Shown: positions 9,307 through 19,007, numbered from the stretch's first letter. The stretch is DNA of 64,000 nt from an uncultured Rickettsiella sp. (GCA_947058615.1 CAMSHF010000006.1:1-64000); one strand, 5' to 3'. A program made the numbers and translations. Notes: generated by a model not told the origin, from the letters alone.

Positions 9307-10500
9307 TTAAGCTAAATGCATTAATGCCGTTTTTAGTTGCGATAACGCTTTTTTAAGACTTTCCTGATCCAGCGCATAGGAAAGTCTTAAGTAACCCGGA
9401 GTGCCGAAAGCGGATCCAGGGACTGTGGCCACATTTGCTTGATGAAGTAAGTAATCCGCTAACTCGTAATCGGATGCAAACGGTTTATGAGCGCCAATAA
9501 AGGTTTGAAAAGAAGGAAAACTGTAAAAAGCCCCTTGTGCAGATAAGCAATGTACACCAGGAATTTTATTCAGTTCCTCTGAAAAAAAACGATGACGTTG
9601 ATGATAAATCTCATTCATCTGTTGAACATAGTCTTGTTTGCCAGTTAAAGCCGCGACGGCAGCGAATTGGGCAATAGAATTAGGGTTAGAAGTGCTTTGT
9701 GATTGTAGATTCGTCATGCCTCGTATTATTTCTTTAGGTCCAGCGGCATAACCAATTCGCCAACCGGTCATGGCATAAGCTTTTGAGCAGCCATTCAATA
9801 CTAAAGTTCTATCGGATAATTCAGGGCAAACATTAAGAATATTTTTGAATGATTCTTTACCCCAATAGATATGTTCGTAAATATCGTCAGTTAGAATAAA
9901 TACAGAAGGATAACGTAACAAAACGTTAGCAAGCTCATTTAATTCAGTCTGCGTGTAAACCATACCGGTAGGATTGGAAGGACTGTTTAAGATGAGAAGG
10001 CGAGTCTTAGGGGTAATTGTGGCTTCTAATTGTTGTGACGTAATTTTTAGACAAGACTCAATGGAAGTGGGGATAAAGACGGGTTTGGCTTCAGCTAATA
10101 ACGCCATATCGGGGTAAGAAACCCAGTAGGGGGCTGGAATGATGACTTCATCACCAGGATTGAGTAAAGACTGCATGAGATTATAAATCGATTGTTTAGC
10201 ACCACTCGAAACAATGATTTGATCCAATGCATAATTCAACTGATTTTCTTGCTGAAACTTATTAATGACCGCTTGCTTTAAATTAATGATGCCGTCGACG
10301 GCGGTGTATTTGGTATAACCTTGGTCCAGTGCGAGCCGAGCGGCTTGTTTAATAGATTCAGGCGTATCAAAATCAGGTTCACCTACCGTCAGGTTAATAA
10401 TAGGCTTGCCACTGGCTTTGAGCTGATTGGCTGTTGCAGATAGGCTCAACGTAGGGGATGGTTTAATTTGAGAAACACGATGGGAGAGATTTATTTTCAT
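9307..10500 (-). CDS. aspartate aminotransferase, class Ib
   Basis: A 397-residue PLP-dependent fold-type I enzyme in the subgroup of Thermus/Rhizobium aspartate aminotransferases (the genes are called aspC, aatA or aspB in different genomes). It moves the amino group between aspartate and 2-oxoglutarate and may also act on prephenate in some lineages. Seen here: NLTVGEPDFDTP near the N-terminus, PAPYWVSYPDM (cofactor and substrate contact), LNSPSNPTG, and the PLP-binding lysine in LNGCSKAYAMTGWRIGYAAG (SKAYAM). The C-terminal YLRLSYA holds the arginine that binds the substrate carboxylate. It is monocistronic and divergent from uvrB. Confidence 0.9.
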   Translation of the reverse strand: MKINLSHRVSQIKPSPTLSLSATANQLKASGKPIINLTVGEPDFDTPESIKQAARLALDQGYTKYTAVDGIINLKQAVINKFQQENQLNYALDQIIVSSGAKQSIYNLMQSLLNPGDEVIIPAPYWVSYPDMALLAEAKPVFIPTSIESCLKITSQQLEATITPKTRLLILNSPSNPTGMVYTQTELNELANVLLRYPSVFILTDDIYEHIYWGKESFKNILNVCPELSDRTLVLNGCSKAYAMTGWRIGYAAGPKEIIRGMTNLQSQSTSNPNSIAQFAAVAALTGKQDYVQQMNEIYHQRHRFFSEELNKIPGVHCLSAQGAFYSFPSFQTFIGAHKPFASDYELADYLLHQANVATVPGSAFGTPGYLRLSYALDQESLKKALSQLKTALMHLA

Positions 10501-10672
10501 AGAATGGAGTGAGTTAAGTTAAACTAGTGTTAGAACTTTATTATCAGTGAGAGAGTAACAATAAAGCAAGTTGGTTTTTCATTCCGCTCATTAAAGGGAT
10601 TATTTCTATTTTTTCACTCGCTATTAGTTAAATTTAGTTTTTTTGAAATTTTGCGAGAGATGGTTATTTTTC

Positions 10673-12682
10673 ATGTCTAAAGCATTTATATTAACTTCAA
10701 GTTTTAAACCCGCAGGTGATCAGCCTGTTGCGATCAAGGAGTTGACTGGGGGTTTAAAAGCAGGTCTAGCCCATCAGACTTTGTTAGGTGTAACGGGTTC
10801 GGGTAAGACCTTTAGTATTGCGCATGTGATACAAAAAATTCAACGTCCTGTACTTATTTTAGCACCTAATAAAACCTTAGCTGCACAACTGTATGGCGAA
10901 ATGCGGAATTTTTTTCCTCATAATGCCGTGGAATATTTTGTTTCTTATTATGACTATTACCAACCTGAAGCCTATGTTCCAACGACAGATACCTATATAG
11001 AAAAAGATGCGGCGGTCAATGAGCATATCGAGCAAATGCGTTTATCGGCGACTAAATCTTTGTTAGAACGTCGAGACGTCATTATCGTTGCCACCGTATC
11101 GGCTATTTATGGTTTAGGTGATCCTAATACTTATGTCGATATGATGTTACATGTGCGTCGCGGTGATCAAATCGATCAACGTTTTATTTTAAGACGCTTG
11201 GCTGAACTACAATATACGCGCAATGACGCGGATTTTCGTCGGGCGACGTATCGTGTGCGCGGTGAAATTATTGATATTTATCCGGCAGAATCAGCAGAAG
11301 AGGCCGTACGTATTGAATTACTCGATGATACGATTGAGCAGTTGAGTTATTTTGATCCTTTAACCGGCGCCTTGCATCGGCGAGTCCCACGTTTGACTAT
11401 TTATCCTAAAACGCATTATGTAACGCCCCGAGATAAAATTTTAAATGCGGTAGAGTCGATACAGTTGGAATTAAAAGAACGTTTGGCACAGTTGCAAGCC
11501 GCTAATAAATTAGTTGAGTTTCAACGCTTAGAACACCGAACGCGTTTTGATATCGAGATGCTATTAGAGTTAGGCTATTGTAATGGCATAGAAAATTATT
11601 CACGTTATTTATCAGGTCGTGATGCTGGCCAGCCTCCACCCACTCTATTGGATTATTTACCCAAAGATGCCTTGTTGGTGATTGATGAGTCCCATGTTAC
11701 GGTTCCGCAGTTGGGTGCGATGTACAAGGGTGATCGATCGCGGAAAGAAACCTTAGTCGAATATGGGTTTCGTTTACCTTCAGCATTGGATAACCGGCCT
11801 TTACAATTTCAAGAGTTTTCTGATCTTGTATTTCAAACCCTTTATGTTTCGGCGACACCCAGCACCTATGAACTTGAACACTCAGGGGCCGTGGTAGAGC
11901 AAGTTATTAGACCCACAGGTTTAGTCGATCCTTTGATTGAAGTAAAGCCTGTTGCTACACAAGTGGATGATTTACTGTCGGAAATTAATCGTTGTGTGGC
12001 GAAAAATGAACGGGTCTTAGTGACTACGTTAACTAAACGATTATCTGAAGATTTAACAGAATATCTTAGTGAACATGGTGTGAAGGTACGTTATCTCCAT
12101 TCGGATATCGATACAGTGGAAAGAGTTGAAATTATACGTGATTTGCGTTTAGGTCAATTTGATGTGCTGGTTGGAATTAATTTACTGCGCGAAGGACTTG
12201 ATATGCCAGAGGTTGCATTGGTGGCGATTCTGGATGCCGATAAAGAAGGGTTCTTGCGCTCTGAACGTTCTTTAATCCAGACAATAGGTCGTGCAGCACG
12301 GCACGTTCAAGGAAGAGCGATTCTTTACGCCGATAAAATCACGGGTTCGATGCAAAAAGCCATTACTGAAACTGAGAGACGCCGTAGCAAACAACTTGCA
12401 TTTAATAAAAAGCATCATATTACTCCAAAAGGAATCGCCAAAGCAGTTCATGATATTCTTGAAGGAGCGCGATCCGATATTTCTACGAATAAACGATACC
12501 TACTGAAAGTCGCTGAAGAGCAAGCTTATTATGCGACATTATCACCCGAAAAACTGGCTAAGAAAATCAAGCAATTAGAACGCGAAATGTTGAACTATGC
12601 GAAAAATTTGCAATTTGAAGAAGCTGCAGAAATGCGTGATAAATTAAAAAAACTTAAAGAAAAAATAATAGGAATTGATTAA
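10673..12682 (+). CDS. uvrB: excinuclease ABC subunit B
   Basis: A 669-residue helicase-like damage-verification subunit of nucleotide excision repair, working with UvrA and UvrC. It shows Walker A GVTGSGKT (residues 39-46), the DNA-clamping beta-hairpin region with [13 protein letters not shown], a DESH box ([11 protein letters not shown]), the GRAARH motif VI, and a C-terminal UVR domain ([20 protein letters not shown]) that contacts UvrC. The ATG at 10673 was preferred over the TTG 30 nt upstream because the protein family begins [15 protein letters not shown]. No LexA box was recognised upstream. The next feature, 103 nt on, is a tRNA gene. Confidence 0.97.
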   Translation: MSKAFILTSSFKPAGDQPVAIKELTGGLKAGLAHQTLLGVTGSGKTFSIAHVIQKIQRPVLILAPNKTLAAQLYGEMRNFFPHNAVEYFVSYYDYYQPEAYVPTTDTYIEKDAAVNEHIEQMRLSATKSLLERRDVIIVATVSAIYGLGDPNTYVDMMLHVRRGDQIDQRFILRRLAELQYTRNDADFRRATYRVRGEIIDIYPAESAEEAVRIELLDDTIEQLSYFDPLTGALHRRVPRLTIYPKTHYVTPRDKILNAVESIQLELKERLAQLQAANKLVEFQRLEHRTRFDIEMLLELGYCNGIENYSRYLSGRDAGQPPPTLLDYLPKDALLVIDESHVTVPQLGAMYKGDRSRKETLVEYGFRLPSALDNRPLQFQEFSDLVFQTLYVSATPSTYELEHSGAVVEQVIRPTGLVDPLIEVKPVATQVDDLLSEINRCVAKNERVLVTTLTKRLSEDLTEYLSEHGVKVRYLHSDIDTVERVEIIRDLRLGQFDVLVGINLLREGLDMPEVALVAILDADKEGFLRSERSLIQTIGRAARHVQGRAILYADKITGSMQKAITETERRRSKQLAFNKKHHITPKGIAKAVHDILEGARSDISTNKRYLLKVAEEQAYYATLSPEKLAKKIKQLEREMLNYAKNLQFEEAAEMRDKLKKLKEKIIGID

Positions 12683-12785
12683 CAGTTGCGTCTGTAAATC
12701 AAGAGTGTTATTTTCTTCTCCATTAATTTTTTAAATAGTTAAAAGAGAGTTTCGCATTTTTACGAACTCACGCTTTGTAACCCAT

Positions 12786-12860
12786 AGGCACGTAGCTCAG
12801 TGGTAGAGCACCACCTTGACATGGTGGTGGTCGGTGGTTCGATCCCACTCGTGCCTACCA
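12786..12860 (+). tRNA. tRNA-Val (GAC)
   Basis: A 75-nt cloverleaf with encoded CCA. The acceptor arms are AGGCACG and CGTGCCT, the D-stem GCTC/GAGC, the anticodon stem CCACC/GGTGG with loop TTGACAT (anticodon GAC), and the T-arm GGTGG-TTCGATC-CCACT. All stems pair, with one G-U in the T-stem. Its 3' end is only 17 nt before the thrS start codon, so the two are very probably on one transcript, with tRNA processing defining the thrS mRNA 5' end. Confidence 0.97.
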
Positions 12861-12877
12861 AACAATTTTTTGAAACT

Positions 12878-14785
12878 ATGCCTGTCATTACTTTACCCGA
12901 TGCAACGCAGCGTACTGTTGCAAGTAACACCACCGCTTATCAAGTGGCAGAGCAAATTAATTCTAGTTTGGCAAAAGCCGCTATCGCTGCGGAAGTGGAT
13001 GGTCGACTTGTTGATTTAAGTTATCGGATAGATAAAGCTATCCGTTTTCGAATAGTGACAGTACGTGATCCCGAAGCGTTAGCTATTATTCGTCATTCTA
13101 CGGCGCATCTATTGGCGCATGCTGTCAAGCAATTGTTTCCTACAGCACAAGTAACGGTAGGACCTGTTATTGAAAATGGGTTTTATTACGATTTTGCTTT
13201 ATCACATGCCTTTACGCCAGAGGATTTATTAAAAATTGAAAAGCGGATGCACGAATTAGTCAAGCAGGATATTCCCATACAACGTTCGACGATGCTAAGA
13301 GAAGAAGCGATACAGTTTTTTCGGAATTTAGGTGAAGAATATAAGGCAGAAATTATTACTGCTATTCCTAAAGAAGAAGTATTGTCGCTGTACCGCGAAG
13401 GAGATTTTATCGATCTTTGTCGTGGACCTCATGTCCCGAGTACCGGAAAACTTAAGGTTTTTAAATTAACGCATGTGGCAGGCGCCTATTGGCGAGGTGA
13501 TGCTAAAAATGAAATGCTGCAACGGATTTATGGTACGGCTTGGTTAACTGAAGCGGATTTAAAAGATTATTTATATCGTTTAGAAGAAGCCGAAAAACGT
13601 GATCACCGTAAGCTCGCAAAGCAACTCGATTTATTTCATATCCAAGAAGAAGCACCGGGTATGGTGTTCTGGCACCCTCATGGTTGGACACTCTACCAAA
13701 TTATTGAAAACCATATCCGCTCGTGTTTACAAAGTGCAGATTATCAAGAAATACGTACACCGCAATTATTGGCACGCCAGCTTTGGGAAAAATCGGGTCA
13801 TTGGGATAAATTTTTTAAAGAAATGTTTACCACAGCGACGGAAAATACCGAATTTGCCATTAAGCCGATGAATTGTCCAGGCCATATTCAAATTTTTAAT
13901 CAAGGCATCAAAAGTTATCGCGATCTTCCTTTACGTTTTGCTGAGTTTGGTTCCTGTCATCGTAATGAGCCATCCGGTGCCTTACATGGTTTAATGCGGG
14001 TTCGTGGATTTGTCCAAGACGATGCCCATATATTTTGTACTGAAGATCAGATCCAATCAGAAGTAGCTGCTTTTATTGACTTGCTTTATGGGGTCTATTC
14101 GGATTTTGGTTTTAATGAAGTCATTCTTAAATTAGCGACGCGGCCAGTAGCACGGGTTGGTTCTGATGCCAGTTGGGATAAAGCAGAGAGAGCCTTGATC
14201 CAGGCCTTAGATACAAAAAAACTAAAATGGAAACTTTCACCGGGTGAAGGCGCTTTTTATGGTCCGAAAATCGAATTTTCTTTGAAAGACTGCTTGGGTC
14301 GAATATGGCAATGTGGTACAGTCCAAGTCGATTTTTCTATGCCGGATCGCTTGGGAGCGGAATATATTAATGAGCAAGGCGAACGTAAAACACCGGTGAT
14401 GTTGCATAGGGCTATTTTGGGCTCTATAGAGCGGTTTATAGGGATATTAATTGAGCATTATGCCGGTCATTTCCCTGTTTGGTTAGCGCCTATTCAGGTA
14501 ATTATTATGACGATTACCGATAAACAACACGATTATGCCTATGAAGTTGCTCAGGAATTAGAGTGTTTAGGCTTACGAGTCAAATTGGACTTGAGAAATG
14601 AGAAGATCGGCTTTAAGATTCGCGAACATAGCTTGCAGAAGCTACCGTATCAACTTGTGATAGGGGCTAAGGAAGTAGAGACAAAACAAGTGGCTGTGCG
14701 TAGACAAGCAGGGGATGATTTGGGTAGTATGTCGGTCCCTATGTTTTATCAAAAGGTTCGGCAGGCTATTGTATCAAAGAGTTGA
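12878..14785 (+). CDS. thrS: threonyl-tRNA synthetase
   Basis: A 635-residue class II synthetase that charges tRNA-Thr. The order is an N-terminal TGS domain (about 1-62), the editing domain with [12 protein letters not shown] (HxxxH), the catalytic core with motif 2 ([20 protein letters not shown]) and zinc ligands including the Cys of MNCPGH, motif 3 ([14 protein letters not shown]), and an anticodon-binding domain after about 535. The frame is open back through the tRNA gene, but the family start is MPVITLP at 12878. There is no clear Shine-Dalgarno sequence and no space for the tRNA-like operator known upstream of E. coli thrS. It heads thrS-infC-rpmI-rplT. Confidence 0.96.
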   Translation: MPVITLPDATQRTVASNTTAYQVAEQINSSLAKAAIAAEVDGRLVDLSYRIDKAIRFRIVTVRDPEALAIIRHSTAHLLAHAVKQLFPTAQVTVGPVIENGFYYDFALSHAFTPEDLLKIEKRMHELVKQDIPIQRSTMLREEAIQFFRNLGEEYKAEIITAIPKEEVLSLYREGDFIDLCRGPHVPSTGKLKVFKLTHVAGAYWRGDAKNEMLQRIYGTAWLTEADLKDYLYRLEEAEKRDHRKLAKQLDLFHIQEEAPGMVFWHPHGWTLYQIIENHIRSCLQSADYQEIRTPQLLARQLWEKSGHWDKFFKEMFTTATENTEFAIKPMNCPGHIQIFNQGIKSYRDLPLRFAEFGSCHRNEPSGALHGLMRVRGFVQDDAHIFCTEDQIQSEVAAFIDLLYGVYSDFGFNEVILKLATRPVARVGSDASWDKAERALIQALDTKKLKWKLSPGEGAFYGPKIEFSLKDCLGRIWQCGTVQVDFSMPDRLGAEYINEQGERKTPVMLHRAILGSIERFIGILIEHYAGHFPVWLAPIQVIIMTITDKQHDYAYEVAQELECLGLRVKLDLRNEKIGFKIREHSLQKLPYQLVIGAKEVETKQVAVRRQAGDDLGSMSVPMFYQKVRQAIVSKS

Positions 14786-14804
14786 ACCGATTCGGAGAAG
14801 CGTT

Positions 14805-15386
14805 ATTAGTACAGAAAAAGTTATTCAGCATAGACCCACAGGAGGCTTTCAACCGAGGTCAGGAACAGGAAATGCGAAAAAAGTTAGAGTTAACGGCGAG
14901 ATCCGTGTCCCTCAAGTCAGGTTAATAGGACCTCAGCGTGAGCCGTTAGGTGTTGTTTCCTTAAATGATGCCCTTAGAAAAGCGGAAGAGGCGAGTCTTG
15001 ACTTAGTGGAGATTGCACCGACAGCGGTTCCCCCTGTTTGTCGGATCATGAACTATGGGAAATATCTCTTTGAGTTGAGTAAGCAAAAAACGGCGCAGAA
15101 AAAAAAGCAGAAGCGTATTCAATTGAAAGAGGTTAAGTTTCGACCCGTAACAGAAGAAGGAGATTATCAGGTCAAGCTACGCAACCTGATACGTTTCCTA
15201 CAGCAAGGTGATAAAGCTAAAATCACGGTGCGATTTCGAGGTCGTGAAATCGCCCATTTGCATTTAGGCGCTAAGCTTATTGAACGTTTAGAAAAAGATC
15301 TCTTGGTTTATGCGGTGATTGATGATAAACCTAAGATGGAAGGTCGGCAGATGGTGTTAGTGGTTAGCCCAAAAAAAACGAAGTAG
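14805..15386 (+). CDS. infC: translation initiation factor IF-3
   Basis: A 193-residue IF-3, which binds the 30S subunit and rejects wrong start codons. The N-domain begins [14 protein letters not shown], the linker is lysine-rich ([16 protein letters not shown]), and the C-domain ends [17 protein letters not shown]. There is no ATG, GTG or TTG near the expected N-terminus. An ATT at 14805, with CGGAG 8-9 nt upstream, is in frame and gives the right length, which matches the ATT start conserved in infC of many bacteria and used for autoregulation. It starts 19 nt after thrS. Confidence 0.93.
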   Translation: MSTEKVIQHRPTGGFQPRSGTGNAKKVRVNGEIRVPQVRLIGPQREPLGVVSLNDALRKAEEASLDLVEIAPTAVPPVCRIMNYGKYLFELSKQKTAQKKKQKRIQLKEVKFRPVTEEGDYQVKLRNLIRFLQQGDKAKITVRFRGREIAHLHLGAKLIERLEKDLLVYAVIDDKPKMEGRQMVLVVSPKKTK

Positions 15387-15418
15387 CTAAACATTTAAGT
15401 AATGCGGAGTAAAATTTT

Positions 15419-15613
15419 ATGCCAAAGTTAAAAAGTCATCGAGGTGCTGCAAAGCGTTTTAAACCTACAGCCAAAGGTTATAAATGTGCGCAATCGCATC
15501 ATAACCACATCCTTACTAAGAAAGATAGTAAACGTAAGCGTAACTTGCGTCATACTAATCTAGTTAATCCGAGTGATGTACGTTCAGTTGAACGACTGTT
15601 ACAAGGGTCTTAA
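15419..15613 (+). CDS. rpmI: 50S ribosomal protein L35
   Basis: A 64-residue L35 ([15 protein letters not shown], then [17 protein letters not shown]), very basic, of normal family length. GGAG lies 9 nt before the ATG. It lies 32 nt after infC and 35 nt before rplT in the conserved infC-rpmI-rplT order. In E. coli L20 represses this operon at the rpmI leader; the short spacer here gives no clear sign of the equivalent pseudoknot, and I could not fold it. Confidence 0.96.
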   Translation: MPKLKSHRGAAKRFKPTAKGYKCAQSHHNHILTKKDSKRKRNLRHTNLVNPSDVRSVERLLQGS

Positions 15614-15648
15614 AAAATAATGAAAGATAATTCAAGAGGTTAAAGACG

Positions 15649-16005
15649 ATGCCAAGAGTGAAACGTGGGGTAACGGCAAGAGCCCGACATAAAAAGATCC
15701 TAAAAGCCGCTAAGGGTTATAAGGGTGCGCGCAGCCGTGTCATCAGAGCAGCGAAGCAGGCGGTAACAAAAGCCGGTCAATATGCTTATCGTGATAGAAA
15801 GCAAAAGAAACGTGATTTCCGTGCGCTGTGGATAGTCCGTATTAATGCGGCAGTACGTGAACACGATATGATTTATAGTCGTTTTATTGCCGGTCTTAGC
15901 AAAGCAGAAATTGCAGTGGATCGTAAAATTTTGGCTGATTTAGCCATAACGGATAAAGCGGCTTTTGCACAACTGGTCGAAAAAGCGAAACAAGCGTTAG
16001 CTTAA
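15649..16005 (+). CDS. rplT: 50S ribosomal protein L20
   Basis: A 118-residue L20, an early 50S assembly protein that binds 23S rRNA. The start [19 protein letters not shown], the [14 protein letters not shown] block and the C-terminal [14 protein letters not shown] match the family. AAGAGGT precedes the ATG by about 9 nt. It is the last gene of the operon: pheS, pheT and ihfA, which follow rplT in enteric bacteria, are absent, and recR converges 85 nt away. Confidence 0.97.
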   Translation: MPRVKRGVTARARHKKILKAAKGYKGARSRVIRAAKQAVTKAGQYAYRDRKQKKRDFRALWIVRINAAVREHDMIYSRFIAGLSKAEIAVDRKILADLAITDKAAFAQLVEKAKQALA

Positions 16006-16047
16006 ATTTAACGGTCGGTAACCAAAATTCTCGTAGGTTTTGGCGAA

Positions 16048-16071
16048 GATCTCTTTGATTTAGAAGAGATC
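16048..16071. terminator. hairpin between convergent rplT and recR
   Basis: A perfect 8-bp inverted repeat, GATCTCTT and AAGAGATC around an 8-nt loop, lies midway between the two convergent genes. Neither side carries a proper T-run, so it may be only a weak or Rho-assisted terminator. Confidence 0.3.
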
Positions 16072-16090
16072 AAATACCAATGTCAGAGAA

Positions 16091-16690
16091 TCACATGACT
16101 ACAATACGCGCATGTAACGATCGAGCTAGCGTATGATTATCAACAAACTCTAGCTCGCTACCTAACGGGACACCGTGTGCAATGCGGCTAATCTTTATGC
16201 CTTTTTGTTTGATAAGCTCAGTGAGATAGTGTGCTGTTGCTTCGCCTTCGACGGTAGGATTTGTTGCTAAAATAATTTCTTGGGGTGGCTGACTGTTAAT
16301 ACGTTGAACAAAGTGCTTAATACCTAACTCTTCAGGTCCTATGCCATCGAGCGGTGATAACCGCCCCATCAAAACAAAATAATACCCCCGATAGCTGCCA
16401 GTTTCTTCAATGGCCAGTACATCAACAGGCGTTTCAACCACACAAAGTAGATTGCTATCTCGATTGGGACTTGAGCATAGTGCACAAATAGGTGTTTCAC
16501 TTAAACTTCGACATTGTTCGCAGTTTCCAACCTCTTGAATCGCTTCTTGAATAATTTTTGCGAGTGCTAAGCCATCCGTACGTGCTCTTTCGAGCAAATG
16601 AAAAACCATACGTTGAGCAGATTTAGGTCCTACGCCTGGCAAGCAGCAAAATTGTGCAATCAATTGTGTTATCAAAGGGCTAAATGCCAT
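16091..16690 (-). CDS. recR: recombination mediator RecR
   Basis: A 199-residue RecR, which with RecF/RecO loads RecA onto gapped DNA. An N-terminal helix-hairpin-helix region includes LPGVGPKSAQRM (about 17-28), then a C4 zinc finger (CEQC ... CALC, about 57-72), then a Toprim domain with VVETPVDVLAIEETG and the acidic positions of LATNPTVEGEATAHYL. Length is typical. It is the last gene of the dnaX-ybaB-recR set, the same order as in many gammaproteobacteria. Confidence 0.96.
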   Translation of the reverse strand: MAFSPLITQLIAQFCCLPGVGPKSAQRMVFHLLERARTDGLALAKIIQEAIQEVGNCEQCRSLSETPICALCSSPNRDSNLLCVVETPVDVLAIEETGSYRGYYFVLMGRLSPLDGIGPEELGIKHFVQRINSQPPQEIILATNPTVEGEATAHYLTELIKQKGIKISRIAHGVPLGSELEFVDNHTLARSLHARIVVM

Positions 16691-16725
16691 ATGTGTTTAC
16701 ACCTATAAGCCGAATACTGAATTGA

Positions 16726-17037
16726 TTATTCAGTTGTCGTTTCTAAGTCACTATTAAGCTTTGTTTGCATAACATGGGTTAAGTCATGTAATTTTTTACG
16801 TGATGCTTCTTCAATTTTTCTCATTGCATCATTAATCGCGCCCACTAATAATTCTTTTATTGGATCGATATCAATAGATTTAACCTGGTGCTTACCGTCT
16901 ATTTCAATTTTAACTAACCCTCCTCCTGCTTCACCCGTAACGACTATCTGTGCTAATTCAGCTTGAGCCGATTGCATCTTAGCTTGCATGTCTTGTGCTT
17001 GTTTTAAAAGTGTATCTAGATCAACTTTCATATTCAT
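16726..17037 (-). CDS. ybaB: nucleoid-associated protein YbaB/EbfC
   Basis: A 103-residue small DNA-binding protein of the YbaB/EbfC family, which forms dimers that clamp DNA. An N-terminal amphipathic coiled coil (DTLLKQAQDMQAKMQSAQAEL) precedes the conserved GEAGGGLVKIEIDGKHQVKS strand region and the helix around LLVGAINDAMRKIEE. The start may be this ATG or the one two codons later (MKVDL). It lies 36 nt upstream of recR, with AGAGGAAAA as ribosome binding site. Confidence 0.95.
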   Translation of the reverse strand: MNMKVDLDTLLKQAQDMQAKMQSAQAELAQIVVTGEAGGGLVKIEIDGKHQVKSIDIDPIKELLVGAINDAMRKIEEASRKKLHDLTHVMQTKLNSDLETTTE

Positions 17038-17154
17038 TTTATTTTCCTCTTGATAAGGTCAACGCTTTTTTGAAAATCTTCACCGCGTGAAGGGCCTCCA
17101 ACGATACTGGTTCGCCTCTCGAAGTGCAATGGGTCTATATACGGCACAGCAATA

Positions 17155-18723
17155 TTAATCTTCATCTAATAGCTGAATTGATTCAGTCTGTAGTTTAGCA
17201 TCAAATGTCTGCATAATCGCTTGAATAGCAGGATCTTTTTGTAGCGCTGCGGTGGTTTGCTCTAGACGTTGCGATTTGTATTGTTGTTCTAAATGTGCAG
17301 GTGTCAATAAATTCTCAGCACCGAGCTTAATTTCTAATGTCGTTGGTTTGCTGAAATGATCCGAAAATGCTTGTGCTAGCTTAGCTTCTTGTTTGGCGCT
17401 GCGTAATGCGATTTGTTTAGGGTCTAAACTGAGTGAAATGTGGTTATCTTTATAGGATTTTAAAGTACATTGCTGGGCGAGGGCATAGGTTAAGCCCGTT
17501 AACTTCAATTGTTTAATAAGTGTAGGCCAATGTAAATCCTGTGCCACCTTGGGTGTTATTATTTTATTCGGTTGAGTAGAGGTTTTTTTTGGGGGGGGTA
17601 TAACTGGTGGCGTGACTGATTTTTTTATCTGACAACGATCGTCAATCTGCTTATCGGGTTTAAAAGCCAGCATTCTAAGTAACATCATTTCAAAACCTAA
17701 TCGAGGGGTAGGTGCCAGTGTTAAATCACGACGGCTTAATAAAACAATTTGATAATAAAGTTGTATGTCTTCAGGTGAAAGTTTTTGAGCCAGATCGATC
17801 AGGGCTTGTTCGGAGTTACGGATAGTCTTAAACCGCTGACTCAATGCCATTTCATGCAAAAAAATCAGTAGCTTATCAATGACCCATGAGAAATCAACAG
17901 CGAGATCATTTAATTTTTCTACGAGTGACCAAAGCTGTATCGTATCTTCATTAATGATTGCTTCAATTAAATGGGTGACTTCAGTGCTAGCGACTTGGCC
18001 GAGTAATGTGTTGATGTCTTGTTTCGTGAGATTTTGACACGTATAAGCAATAGCTTGATCTAATAAACTTAATGCATCACGTAAGCTACCGTGCGCGGCT
18101 TGTGCCAGTGGTATGAGTGCCTCAGGTTCATAGGGAATATTTTCACTTTTGAGAACATTTGCCAGATGATCACTGATTTCTTCTGCAGAAATAATTTTTA
18201 AATGAAACGGTAGACAACGTGAAAGAATCGTAGCAGGTAAACGTTGTGGATCGGTCGTCGCTAATAAAAAAATAACGTGGGGAGGCGGTTCTTCCAGGGT
18301 TTTTAATAAGGCATTAAAACTATGTGAAGAAAGCATGTGCACTTCATCAATAAGATATATTTTATAACGACCTTGACTGGGCGCATAGTGAACGTCTGCC
18401 AATAAGTCACGCGTATCTTCTACTTTGGTACGCGAAGCCGCATCGACTTCAATAAGGTCGGTAAAACGATTCGAATTAATTGCGAGACATGTGGGACATT
18501 GATTACAAGGTTCAGGCGTGATTTTAGTTTGACAATTTACACATTTAGCGAGTAAACGTGCTAAAGTTGTTTTTCCAACTCCACGTGTGCCTGTAAAGAG
18601 GTATGCGTGGTGGATGCGTTGTGTATTCAATGCATTTTTTAGGATGCGACAAGTCGATTCTTGACCAATTAACTGTTCGAAAGATTGAGGTCGATATTTT
18701 CGCGCAAGGACTTGATAACTCAT
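17155..18723 (-). CDS. dnaX: DNA polymerase III subunits gamma/tau
   Basis: A 522-residue clamp-loader ATPase. It shows MSYQVLARKYRPQSFEQLIGQ at the start, Walker A GTRGVGKTT, a four-cysteine zinc site (CVNC ... CNQCPTC), the DEVHMLS Walker B and sensor regions, then the tau-specific C-terminal part. The ATG at 18723 was chosen over the GTG 12 nt upstream because that GTG overlaps the Shine-Dalgarno AAGGTGG, which is correctly spaced from 18723. At about residues 375-380 the gene has eight C then eight A; a -1 slip there would stop after about six codons and give a gamma-like form of about 385 residues. Tau here is shorter than the 643 residues of E. coli. Confidence 0.95.
   Translation of the reverse strand: MSYQVLARKYRPQSFEQLIGQESTCRILKNALNTQRIHHAYLFTGTRGVGKTTLARLLAKCVNCQTKITPEPCNQCPTCLAINSNRFTDLIEVDAASRTKVEDTRDLLADVHYAPSQGRYKIYLIDEVHMLSSHSFNALLKTLEEPPPHVIFLLATTDPQRLPATILSRCLPFHLKIISAEEISDHLANVLKSENIPYEPEALIPLAQAAHGSLRDALSLLDQAIAYTCQNLTKQDINTLLGQVASTEVTHLIEAIINEDTIQLWSLVEKLNDLAVDFSWVIDKLLIFLHEMALSQRFKTIRNSEQALIDLAQKLSPEDIQLYYQIVLLSRRDLTLAPTPRLGFEMMLLRMLAFKPDKQIDDRCQIKKSVTPPVIPPPKKTSTQPNKIITPKVAQDLHWPTLIKQLKLTGLTYALAQQCTLKSYKDNHISLSLDPKQIALRSAKQEAKLAQAFSDHFSKPTTLEIKLGAENLLTPAHLEQQYKSQRLEQTTAALQKDPAIQAIMQTFDAKLQTESIQLLDED
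17583..17598 (-). promoter_or_regulatory. C8-A8 slippage tract in dnaX
   Basis: The coding strand reads CCC CCC CCA AAA AAA ACC here (P-P-P-K-K-T). Shifting one base back after the A-run gives AAC CTC TAC TCA ACC GAA TAA, a stop within seven codons. The site lies just after clamp-loader domain III, where gamma ends in species that make both forms. Long A-runs support ribosomal or transcriptional slippage in other dnaX genes. Confidence 0.45.
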
Positions 18724-18764
18724 TAAGAAAACCACCTTGATCGGATTGTCAGATCTTTAATGGA

Positions 18765-18874
18765 GGCGGTTATAGCAGCCGCACCCCGGCACCCGCATGG
18801 ACAACTACCGCTGCTTCCTTCCGGATCTGACGGGGTTCGCTGCTTTGCGTTGCGAAGGGACCGATATAACCACC
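18765..18874 (-). ncRNA. ffs: signal recognition particle RNA (4.5S)
   Basis: On the minus strand the segment holds the SRP domain IV core GTCAGATCCGGAAGGAAGCAG, one base from the textbook GTCAGGTCCGGAAGGAAGCAG. The two ends pair as a 10-bp helix (GGTGGTTATA with TATAACCGCC, one G-U), giving a 110-nt hairpin RNA of the bacterial 4.5S type. It binds Ffh to deliver membrane proteins to FtsY. Its 5' end begins 2 nt after the CCA of tRNA-Ser, and dnaX starts about 41 nt after its 3' end. Confidence 0.93.
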
Positions 18875-18876
18875 AT

Positions 18877-18966
18877 TGGCGGAGAGAGCGGGATTCGAAC
18901 CCGCGGTAGGGATAAACCTACACACACTTTCCAGGCGTGCTCCTTAAGCCGCTCGGACACCTCTCC
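18877..18966 (-). tRNA. tRNA-Ser (GGA)
   Basis: A 90-nt class II tRNA with encoded GCCA 3' end. The acceptor is GGAGAGG with TCTCTCC, the anticodon stem CACGC/GTGTG with loop CTGGAAA (anticodon GGA), and the long variable arm TAGG-TTTAT-CCCTA that marks tRNA-Ser. The T-arm is GCGGG-TTCGAAT-CCCGC. It reads toward the SRP RNA, which begins immediately downstream. Confidence 0.96.
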
Positions 18967-18978
18967 CAGAAAGTTGCC

Positions 18979-19007
18979 AGGTTAAACCAGAATGCCTAAT
19001 TTGGCAA
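18979..19007 (-). promoter_or_regulatory. promoter for tRNA-Ser/SRP RNA
   Basis: On the minus strand TTGCCA and TAACCT are separated by 17 nt, and the -10 ends 12 nt before the mature tRNA 5' end. This is a plausible sigma-70 promoter for the tRNA-Ser, ffs and possibly dnaX transcript. Confidence 0.4.

Noticed and set aside
12800-12877. In-frame upstream extension of thrS
   Set aside because: The extension runs through the tRNA-Val gene; the family N-terminus and ATG at 12878 mark the real start.
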